A stretch of 5,460 bases of DNA, from assembly GCA_012799255.1 (NCBI GenBank), contig JAAZLQ010000381.1, positions 1-5,460 of the forward strand, in the 5' to 3' direction. Source of the DNA: Bacillota bacterium. GTDB lineage: Bacteria > Bacillota_G > Limnochordia > DTU010. Positions 1 to 5,460 of this stretch are shown one piece after another (the first letter of the stretch is position 1; every line of letters starts with the position of its first letter). Both the position numbers and the translations under genes were made by a program. The notes beneath the pieces are model-generated. The model was not told where the DNA came from. It saw nothing but the letters and a program-made list of their open reading frames with translations, and did not search any database.

Positions 1-306
1 GTTGTGATTTTTGTGCAATTAGCTTTTGTAATAAGCAAGATGGTCGGACGACTTCAGGGGCTGGTTGCTTTGTGGGTGTGGGTATTAGCGTCGTGGCTGG
101 TCAGCAGATTGAGTCTCGTATTGGAACCACTTTTCCGTTGGTTGCCCCCCCTACCATTACACAAATTGCTTAGATTGGGCGAACTAGACAGTTACATCAT
201 ACTTGAACTAAACCTTGCTCCTCAGATAGGTGTTCTGCTAGGAACGCTAGGACTGTTTTGGTTAACTGGCTATCTATTTGAACACTACGTAGAGATCAGT
301 GGATAG
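1..306 (+). CDS. Small hydrophobic membrane protein, unknown function, possibly 5'-truncated
   Basis: I do not recognise this protein. A GTG codon at position 4 would give 100 residues, but the frame is open to the first base of the window, so the true start may lie upstream; only three bases precede the GTG and no ribosome binding site can be judged. Two stretches look membrane-spanning: about residues 19-40 (Leu, Val and Trp rich) and 74-92. The segment between them is basic and proline-containing (around residues 44-59) and then mildly acidic. It ends with TAG at 304-306, and the next gene starts 12 bases later behind a strong ribosome binding site, so the two are probably cotranscribed. 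DUF4097-type genes often sit beside small membrane proteins, which fits, but no specific role is supported. The call as a real gene rests on the operon-like spacing and the coherent hydrophobic pattern. Confidence 0.6.
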   Translation, partial: VVIFVQLAFVISKMVGRLQGLVALWVWVLASWLVSRLSLVLEPLFRWLPPLPLHKLLRLGELDSYIILELNLAPQIGVLLGTLGLFWLTGYLFEHYVEISG

Positions 307-311
307 GGGGG
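306..311 (+). promoter_or_regulatory. Shine-Dalgarno site for the DUF4097-like gene
   Basis: A run of six G bases lies seven bases before the ATG at 319. It overlaps the TAG stop of the preceding gene (304-306), suggesting translational linkage of the pair. It supports the ATG at 319 as the start. Confidence 0.7.
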
Positions 312-318
312 ATAATCA

Positions 319-1161
319 ATGAAAATTAGGAGAATAACGCTGATTGTATTATTGGTGCTAACAGCACTCTTTTTGGCAGATGTGCGGTTCTTCAAGATTG
401 AGCAGTATTTCTCGAGGCAAGATTTTCTGGGAACCGGGCAGAACCTAGTTCGTTTTCGCGGTGTTCCCGGATTAGTCTCCCTCCACCACAAAGTTGAAAA
501 GGAGCAGAACTTCAGCCGCTCCCAGGGTGAGTTGACTTCTTTGGTCGTAGAAGGACTGTTTGGGAAAATTGAGCTCAGATCTACAGATGGTACCGAACTT
601 AACGTATTAGCCACAGTTCTAGCAGAAGATGAGGCAATCTTACGGCAGTTAGAGGTAGTAGAGACGGTTTCTGGCACGGAAATTCGCTACGAACTGAGTG
701 GCAACGTGGAAAAAACAGGTAGTCAAGAGTATGGGGTCAACTACGTAGTGGAAGTACCAGCTGGTATGGAAGTTCGTTTGGAACAGAATTTCGGTTCGGT
801 GGACATCATGGGTTTTGTGGGCTTTTTGGATCTAGAGGCAAATTTCTCGGAGGTTAGCATTCATGGCTTACAGGGGTCCGCTGCCATTGGAAGTCAATTT
901 GGTGTGTTGAATCTAAGGGAGATCGCAGGCCCACTTACTTTAGATGCTAATTTCACCACGAGTCTAATTGATCTGCTATCCATCGACGGAGGTTATAGTT
1001 TCCAAATCGATGTTTCCAGTGGTACTTTGGGCGGAAACATTCCGCTTCATAAGAGCTCAAAGCAGAATATGATTGTTGCCCATGGAAATTCAGGCGATGG
1101 TGTGCATCCTATCTTGGTTCGGTCTAACTTTGGAAATGTTACGCTGAATTTGTCCAAATAA
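319..1161 (+). CDS. Membrane-anchored DUF4097-like (toastrack) beta-repeat protein
   Basis: This predicted protein of 280 residues starts at an ATG with a G-rich ribosome binding site. Residues 1-6 are basic (Lys, Arg, Arg) and residues 7-22 are hydrophobic, so it looks like a signal anchor or uncleaved signal peptide with the rest outside the membrane. Residues 75-150 are beta-rich with alternating hydrophobic positions. From residue 156 an exact 18-residue repeat appears, with units starting at 156, 174, 192 and 210, each opening with Asn/Gln-Phe and carrying Ile/Val/Leu at alternating positions; a related unit closes the protein at 269-279. Such stacked strands are typical of the DUF4097 adhesin-like family (recognised from pattern, not from a search). 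The family is often linked to envelope-stress genes, but its biochemical role is not settled. It is convergent with the grd operon and has no evident functional link to it. Confidence 0.7.
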   Translation: MKIRRITLIVLLVLTALFLADVRFFKIEQYFSRQDFLGTGQNLVRFRGVPGLVSLHHKVEKEQNFSRSQGELTSLVVEGLFGKIELRSTDGTELNVLATVLAEDEAILRQLEVVETVSGTEIRYELSGNVEKTGSQEYGVNYVVEVPAGMEVRLEQNFGSVDIMGFVGFLDLEANFSEVSIHGLQGSAAIGSQFGVLNLREIAGPLTLDANFTTSLIDLLSIDGGYSFQIDVSSGTLGGNIPLHKSSKQNMIVAHGNSGDGVHPILVRSNFGNVTLNLSK

Positions 1162-1163
1162 AG

Positions 1164-1195
1164 AAAAAGGAACGTGCCAAATAGCGCGTTCCTTT
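1164..1195 (-). terminator. Rho-independent terminator of the grd operon, between convergent genes
   Basis: An inverted repeat pairs 1166-1174 with 1187-1195 (nine perfect pairs). Two more pairs (1176-1177 with 1184-1185) lie inside one imperfect position, and the loop is six bases (1178-1183). Read on the minus strand, the second arm runs straight into a T-rich tract (1168-1164, then more T through 1156), as expected for intrinsic termination of grdCD, whose stop is only 11 bases away. On the plus strand the following sequence is poor in T, so termination of the convergent gene here would be weaker, though the same hairpin may serve both. Confidence 0.75.
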
Positions 1196-1205
1196 AAGTT
1201 CCTTG

Positions 1206-3719
1206 TTATGCCCCGATGAATCCAAGTTCCTTAAGCTTGGCGAAAGCCATCTCTAGATCCTCAGGTGCTACTAAAATAACTGGTCCGGTGCAGCCCATGC
1301 CGGCCTCGGCGTAGATGTTTTCTTTCCATAACGCTTCTGCAGCGGCTTCAATCTCCAGAACGTCCACACCCGTGATCTCTTGATCCACTGGTTTGGCCGG
1401 TGGTTTGGTTATCGACTCAGTTGCAGGCCCGTTGATCATTTTGGCTTTGGTGAGTTCTTCCGTTACCAGTTCAGGTAACTTGGCTTTGGCCATGTCAGCT
1501 GCAAACTCGATGGCACCAGCAATGACAGGGGCGCCTGAAGCCCGGGAAACGATGTTAACGATCTGTCCGTAGCCATCTCCTACACCTGGCCCATAACCAT
1601 AACCAACGCTTTCAATGCTACCACCAGTGTTCAAGGCTGAAAGCATTTTTACTAGGATGTTTCCTGTTAAGGAGTCTGTAACTAGAACATCGCAAGCTCC
1701 TGTTAAGGCGTCATTACCCCGCATAATAGCCTGACCGTCAGCCCGGCTCGATGTAGCCCAATTGATGGAATAGCCTTCTTTTTCTAAGTCCCGTAAGGAC
1801 CGCTCGGTAGTGAGGGCACCATCCACATTTAAGATCCCAACTTCGGGTTCTGAGATACCCAGTGCTTTGGCGACTGCAATACCTAAAATGGCATTCTTAT
1901 GCATGGCCTCTGTTCGGTTACCTGCTGACATGCCAGTTGTAGAAGCAATGAGCATTTCTCTTCCACTAGCGGGAGCAATTACCCTGCCAATTGTGGTAAC
2001 CCCTAACGGGAAATTGTAATGCATGGTGACACAGGCATCGATTTCCCCAGTATTTAAGAGCTTTTCCATAGTCTTGCGTTGTTCATCTTCGTTATTGGAT
2101 TCTACCGTATCAAGCGTGGTTGCACCTTTCGGCCCGATGGCCACCACCTTAATATTTCGATGTTTCTTTTGGGCAAGCTCAGCCCCTTTCACTACTTCTT
2201 CTAAACCATGTTCACTACCTAAAAGGGTGATACCGACCTTGACTACTTTTTCCGTAGACACGGTTGTAGTTTGATTCTTGCCAGGATTTGCTTCGACGAT
2301 AAAGGAGATACCGTCAAAGAGGTTAGTCATACGAGCCAAAAAGAGACTACCTTTACCAACAATCATAGCTCTTTTTATCTCACCTTTAAGGATTGCTTCG
2401 CGGGCAAAACCCAGGTAAGGAACGCCTGATGGAATATGCCCTTGGGTCGGAGCCCAACCCTTAAGTCCGTGTTTTTGCACGAAACTATCAAGCTCAGTAC
2501 GCTCAATTGCCCCTTGTTTTACACCCAAAGCGGCAATCATTTTATAGTTTGCTAAGGGCACATCTCCTGCGCCAGCTGGAACGGTGATTTCAGGGTTTTG
2601 CATTTCCACACTGTACTTATCAACGTCAGTAATGGAGAGACCAGCCACGCTTAAGGGATCGGTAACCAGGGCTGTTGTCACAGCTTGAGGAGAAGAGCCG
2701 GTACCGATTTTGTGCCGCCCAATGGCATCGGTACGAATGATGGGATTTACGCCATCATCGGCACTGATCAAAACGGCAAACGCACCGAGCACATCTTCCA
2801 AAACAGGAACTTCTTTCTTAATATGATCCCGTGAATTCATGCCCAGTTTGGAGACTGCTCCGCCTCCCAAGACTACCACGTTTTTATAGATGCCAGATTT
2901 GACTAAAGCGGTGGCATTAATTACACCGTGGGAGGGACCGGCACAGAAGGAGCGGGTATCAGAACCTGTGGCATTTACGCAACCACAAATTTCGCCAATG
3001 GCTTTGGCAAAGTTGCCTCCACCGCGCTGATTCATATCACCACAAGCTTCTTCAGAGGTCTCAACAATATAGTCTACAATACTGGGATCAAGATTATTAT
3101 TCCACAGTAGATGTCTCAAGGCCAGAGCCCCAGTGGCTTTAGTTGCTAGGTTTTCAAACATTATGTCTGCCTTTAGGTTGGCGTCAAACTCATGGGCCTG
3201 CTTGACGCAGCCAACGACGTTGCCTTGAAACTCGAGGGGAACAGCGGTCTTCTTTTCTATTAGATCATTAATCTGTTCGAGAGAAGACACCTTGCTTAGT
3301 GCGACTGCATCTGTCTCCGTGAAGAGGGGGTGGTTAGAAAGTTTTTGCGTCATGGATTCGGCAAAACTCTCTTCTAGGAGAACCAGATCAAAGGAATCGG
3401 CGATCTTCATCATGGCGATCAGCTCATCTAGGGAGAAGATCTCTCCTAGTCGGCCTTGCCTCTGAGGTTGGGATAGATTTTCATACCAAGGCTGGGCAAT
3501 CTCTGCCAACTCTTCAGGGGTAATGTTGCCAATGTAAACTTGATTAGGGGGATAGGCTACCACATTTTCGAAGGGGCGTAATCCTTGTTTAACTTGGGAG
3601 ATTAAAGGGGAGTCTGGATTTTTTGCCCTCTCCATCATTACAGTGGTACCATGGGTGAGCACCATATCCGGTGCATGAAATAAACAATAGCTGGTTGCTT
3701 TAACCACAGGATTGGTCAA
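1206..3719 (-). CDS. grdCD: Fused glycine reductase protein C: GrdC-GrdD in one polypeptide
   Basis: Protein C of glycine, sarcosine and betaine reductases takes the carboxymethyl group from selenoprotein A and releases acetyl phosphate. It is normally two proteins, GrdC (about 510 residues, resembling beta-ketoacyl-ACP synthase III) and GrdD (about 385, resembling the phosphate acyltransferase PlsX). Here one uninterrupted frame of 837 residues holds both. Residues 1-480 match GrdC, including the Cys226-Gly-Asp-Met-Asn segment, a Cys259-Ala-Gly-Pro motif and a Lys-Gly-Ser-Leu-Phe-Leu segment near 456. A short Thr/Ser-rich linker follows (about 481-492), then GrdD from 493 to the end. The GrdD part has the MHYNFPLG motif near 566, a PlsX-like DSLTGN motif near 682 and a GMGCTGP motif with Cys810, which I equate with the GrdD active-site cysteine described in Eubacterium acidaminophilum (Cys359). 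The GrdC C-terminal tail and GrdD N-terminal segment seem missing. I prefer the TTG start at 3719 because it follows GGAGG by eight bases and matches GrdC N-termini; a GTG at 3734 is the alternative. It is the last gene before the terminator. Confidence 0.93.
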   Translation of the reverse strand: MTNPVVKATSYCLFHAPDMVLTHGTTVMMERAKNPDSPLISQVKQGLRPFENVVAYPPNQVYIGNITPEELAEIAQPWYENLSQPQRQGRLGEIFSLDELIAMMKIADSFDLVLLEESFAESMTQKLSNHPLFTETDAVALSKVSSLEQINDLIEKKTAVPLEFQGNVVGCVKQAHEFDANLKADIMFENLATKATGALALRHLLWNNNLDPSIVDYIVETSEEACGDMNQRGGGNFAKAIGEICGCVNATGSDTRSFCAGPSHGVINATALVKSGIYKNVVVLGGGAVSKLGMNSRDHIKKEVPVLEDVLGAFAVLISADDGVNPIIRTDAIGRHKIGTGSSPQAVTTALVTDPLSVAGLSITDVDKYSVEMQNPEITVPAGAGDVPLANYKMIAALGVKQGAIERTELDSFVQKHGLKGWAPTQGHIPSGVPYLGFAREAILKGEIKRAMIVGKGSLFLARMTNLFDGISFIVEANPGKNQTTTVSTEKVVKVGITLLGSEHGLEEVVKGAELAQKKHRNIKVVAIGPKGATTLDTVESNNEDEQRKTMEKLLNTGEIDACVTMHYNFPLGVTTIGRVIAPASGREMLIASTTGMSAGNRTEAMHKNAILGIAVAKALGISEPEVGILNVDGALTTERSLRDLEKEGYSINWATSSRADGQAIMRGNDALTGACDVLVTDSLTGNILVKMLSALNTGGSIESVGYGYGPGVGDGYGQIVNIVSRASGAPVIAGAIEFAADMAKAKLPELVTEELTKAKMINGPATESITKPPAKPVDQEITGVDVLEIEAAAEALWKENIYAEAGMGCTGPVILVAPEDLEMAFAKLKELGFIGA

Positions 3720-3727
3720 TACACACA

Positions 3728-3732
3728 CCTCC
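3728..3732 (-). promoter_or_regulatory. Shine-Dalgarno site that fixes the grdCD start at TTG 3719
   Basis: GGAGG on the minus strand is followed by an eight-base GT-rich spacer and a TTG codon. The alternative GTG at 3734 would place this motif inside the coding region, so the motif argues for the TTG start. The resulting N-terminus (Thr-Asn-Pro-Val-Val-Lys after the initiator) looks like that of known GrdC proteins. Confidence 0.75.
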
Positions 3733-3739
3733 ACAGGGT

Positions 3740-3775
3740 AAAAGGGGGTCCCCCGTTGCCAGTGGACCCCTCCTT
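3740..3775 (-). promoter_or_regulatory. Intergenic hairpin between grdB and grdCD (possible attenuator or mRNA processing/stability element)
   Basis: On the minus strand, 3770-3764 pairs perfectly with 3751-3745 (seven G-C-rich pairs) around a 12-base loop. Beyond one mismatch, four weaker A-T and G-T pairs extend the stem to 3775 and 3740, so the second arm ends in four T bases. The element starts two bases after the grdB stop and ends before the grdCD ribosome binding site. It resembles a weak intrinsic terminator or a stem protecting the upstream mRNA, which could lower grdCD expression relative to the selenoproteins. The function is inferred; the pairing is seen in the sequence. Confidence 0.5.
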
Positions 3776-3776
3776 C

Positions 3777-5084
3777 TTAGTTCTCAAATACTGTTTGATC
3801 GGAAACGGGTGTGGTTAAGGCATCTAAGGCCTCTTGTACCAGTTTCTTTCGTAAACTGAACTCTTCTTGTGCCGTCAGTTTGGGATTCCCTAAGGGATAG
3901 GGAATGGCCACTGCGGGAACAATTCGGTTTGCTCCCACAGTAAGTGAGATTGGCGTTACTGTACAGACATGTACAACGGCAATGCCCATCCGTTCAATTT
4001 CTTTTACCATCGTTGCGCCGCAACGAGTACAGGTGCCTCAAGTGCTAGTTAAAATAACTGCTTGTACGCCTTCGTTCACAAGCTCATGGGCTATTTCTGA
4101 AGCGTACTTCTTGGCATTAGCCACCGAGGTACCATTGCCAACTGTGGAGTAGAAGTAGGGGAATAGCTTGCCAATTTTCCCTTCCTTCTCAAGGGCCCTC
4201 ACGGCATCAACTGGAACTACCCGATCCGGCATATCGTTGGCGTAAACTGGGTCATACCCACCATGGGCGGTTTCAAAAGAAGCAGCCTCGAGGGAATCAA
4301 GTCCTTCGATACTATACTTACCATAGCGGGAGGCACTGGATGCTTCGATCCGGTCAGGATTGCCTTTTGGTACAATTCCACCGCTAGTAACAAGGGCTAC
4401 TGTGACCTTGCTTAGATCGAGAATTGCCTCTGCCGGTTGCACGCGGTCAAAGTGGGGGATAGGATATTCGGTTTCGAATTCTTCTCCCTTTAACTTTTTG
4501 AGCAGCATATCAATGGCACGCTCAGAACCGCGTGCTTCGGCATAGATGTTTTTACGAACTCCACGGCTGAGATAACCCTCTTCACTAGGTAATCCGAGAG
4601 ATTCGCCGTTAGCGAGTTTACCTGCAATCTTGGCCATGGCAGGTAAGGCAGTGCGCATTCCTGCAGCCGAGTTACCCGTTTCTACAATATAAAGGTATTG
4701 ACGATAGCTCTCCACACCTGGGTTTTCTGGATACATACCGGAAACGGCCGGAATACCCAATTCGTGTGCAATTTTGCCCACTGTACCGCAGGCCATGCCA
4801 TAGCGACCTGCATTAAAAGCGGGACCAGCTATGACCACATGGGGAGCGAACTCTTCAAGCATTTTTCTTACTGTGGCGCTGGCTTCCTCTAAATTTTCAT
4901 TGAAGTAGCCATCACCACAGATAATGGTGCCAACAATACTACAGTTCTTCGGGAGCATGGCTGCCAGACCTACGCCTGGACCCACTGCCTTTTCTACGCT
5001 TTGGGGAGGAGTATCGGCTTTCTCCTCACCACCGATTTGTCCGAAAAACTGATTAAGGTAAAGTACGATCCGTTTTGCTTCCAC
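3777..5084 (-). CDS. grdB: Glycine reductase protein B selenocysteine subunit (GrdB family)
   Basis: This is the selenoprotein subunit of substrate-binding protein B, which presents glycine (or, in the close paralogues GrdF and GrdI, sarcosine or betaine) for transfer to the selenocysteine of GrdA. The frame is 435 residues, the usual length for the family, if the TGA at 4040-4038 is read as selenocysteine (residue 349). The residues there form Sec349-Gly-Thr-Cys352-Thr-Arg-Cys355, the family's UxxCxxC motif, preceded by Ile-Leu-Thr-Ser-Thr. Other landmarks are the N-terminal NQFFGQIGGEEKAD (residues 11-24), PAFNAGRYG, TSGGIVPKG from 233, TAHGGYDPVYA from 272 and TVGNGT. The start is GTG at 5084, three bases after the grdA stop and six bases after a run of six G bases. 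The direct grdA-grdB-grdC-grdD order favours the glycine-specific GrdB over GrdF or GrdI, but sequence alone does not exclude those. Without recoding it would wrongly appear as two genes, 5084-4038 and 4010-3777. Confidence 0.93.
4010..4026 (-). promoter_or_regulatory. SECIS-like hairpin directing selenocysteine insertion in grdB
   Basis: Downstream of the recoded TGA the minus strand has a perfect seven-pair stem (4026-4020 with 4016-4010) closed by a three-base GGC loop at 4019-4017. A further three pairs (4034-4032 with 4007-4005 region, ACC with GGT) can close a lower stem. The loop begins 18 bases after the TGA and opens with G. Both features fit the bacterial SECIS pattern, in which a G-containing apical loop lies roughly 16 to 37 bases after the UGA and is bound by SelB. 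The stem lies inside the coding sequence, over the codons for the two motif cysteines and the residues after them. Confidence 0.75.
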
Positions 5085-5087
5085 ATC

Positions 5088-5460
5088 TTACCCCCCAGTC
5101 CGTTCGCGGTAGGTGGTTACCTCCTTGATGATGTCGTCTACATCCAAGACCATTTCCATCATACTAATCTGATCTTCCCAAACATCCTCAGGGACGATCT
5201 CTCTTAATTCAAAAATATGGTATACGGGGAGTTCCAACTGAACTCCTGTCAATGGACCGGCAAAGGTAGGATCGCCAGTTGTTACGGTTTCGGCGGCTAA
5301 GCCAGAAGCTTCTGCCTCTGCGCCACCGAGAACAACAACTACGTTCTCCTTACCATACTTTTCTACCAACTCAAGAATGCGAGTTTGGTTTTCCATGTCC
5401 ATTGCTCCAGCCGCCGTTCAAACAAAGCATTCGGTGGTGGAAAAAACTACTGTTCCGCCA
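5088..5460 (-). CDS. grdA: Glycine reductase selenoprotein A (GrdA), 5'-truncated by window edge
   Basis: GrdA is the small acidic selenoprotein shared by glycine, sarcosine and betaine reductases. Its selenocysteine carries the carboxymethyl group from protein B to protein C and is reset by thioredoxin. The window shows the last 123 codons; about 35 N-terminal residues of a roughly 158-residue protein lie upstream of 5460. The visible part opens with Gly-Gly-Thr-Val-Val-Phe-Ser and reaches Glu-Cys-Phe-Val-Sec-Thr-Ala-Ala-Gly-Ala, with TGA at 5420-5418 as the selenocysteine codon in the CxxU redox motif. Then come Met-Asp-Met-Glu-Asn, the [18 protein letters not shown] segment and an acidic C-terminus ([12 protein letters not shown]). 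The stop TAA at 5090-5088 is three bases before the grdB start, so the two are tightly coupled. Starting the protein at the ATG at 5402 would be wrong, because clear GrdA homology continues upstream through the TGA. Confidence 0.95.
5091..5096 (-). promoter_or_regulatory. Shine-Dalgarno site for grdB, inside the end of grdA
   Basis: Six G bases encode the last two glycines of GrdA and lie six bases before the GTG start of grdB at 5084. The site decides the GTG start and implies translational coupling of grdA and grdB. An ATG at 5086-5084 overlaps the GTG but is out of frame with GrdB. Confidence 0.7.

Noticed and set aside
285..677. A 130-residue minus-strand open frame opposite the start of the DUF4097-like gene.
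   Set aside because: It overlaps a well-supported plus-strand gene, has a low-complexity Ser/Thr-rich translation and resembles no family I know.
3777..4010. A separate 77-residue gene starting at ATG 4010.
   Set aside because: It is the C-terminus of GrdB beyond the selenocysteine codon; the methionine lies inside the conserved GATMVKEIE segment.
1810..4892. Several plus-strand open frames of 60-83 codons within the grd region.
   Set aside because: All lie opposite strongly supported grd coding sequence, lack convincing ribosome binding sites and have no family resemblance; they are complementary-strand artefacts.
5088..5402. A 104-residue protein starting at ATG 5402.
   Set aside because: It is GrdA downstream of its selenocysteine; clear GrdA sequence continues upstream through the TGA.
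4038..5420. Reading the in-frame TGA codons as nonsense mutations, making grdA and grdB pseudogenes.
   Set aside because: Both fall at the known selenocysteine positions of their families, with motifs and frames intact on both sides.
1..5460. tRNA or rRNA genes, CRISPR arrays, insertion sequences or attachment sites.
   Set aside because: I saw no cloverleaf, spaced direct repeats, transposase-like protein or flanking inverted repeats; nearly all of the window is coding.

Overview
The window carries the 3' part of a selenium-dependent glycine reductase (grd) operon on the minus strand (roughly 5460 down to 1206). It converges with a short two-gene envelope-type locus on the plus strand (1 to 1161). 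The grd genes, in-frame UGA selenocysteine codons, G-rich Shine-Dalgarno sites and GTG/TTG starts point to an anaerobic, amino-acid-fermenting member of the Bacillota (Clostridia-like). The genus cannot be fixed from the sequence alone.

Layout along the minus strand (transcription runs from high to low coordinates): (i) grdA, 5'-truncated by the window edge, with its selenocysteine UGA at 5420-5418 in a Cys-Phe-Val-Sec motif; (ii) grdB or a close paralogue, 5084-3777, which reads through UGA 4040-4038 in a Sec-x-x-Cys-x-x-Cys motif and has a SECIS-like hairpin just after that codon; (iii) a short intergenic hairpin; (iv) one continuous reading frame, 3719-1206, that joins GrdC and GrdD, normally two separate subunits of protein C; (v) a hairpin terminator in the gap between the convergent transcription units. 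The plus strand has a small two-helix membrane protein (possibly cut by the window start). Twelve bases later comes a membrane-anchored beta-repeat protein of the DUF4097/'toastrack' kind with an exact 18-residue repeat.

How the genes work together (established knowledge): a substrate-specific protein B (GrdB plus GrdE for glycine) binds the amino acid. The carboxymethyl group moves to the selenocysteine of GrdA. Protein C (GrdC plus GrdD) then releases it as acetyl phosphate, which acetate kinase uses to make ATP. Thioredoxin re-reduces GrdA. The usual upstream partners grdE, trxA and trxB would lie beyond position 5460 and are not visible.

The most notable points are the GrdC-GrdD fusion, the two UGA-recoded genes that ordinary gene callers would break, the SECIS-like hairpin in grdB, and the grdB-grdCD intergenic hairpin containing an unused Shine-Dalgarno sequence. 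Apart from the fusion the grd system itself is known; I see no wholly new system here.
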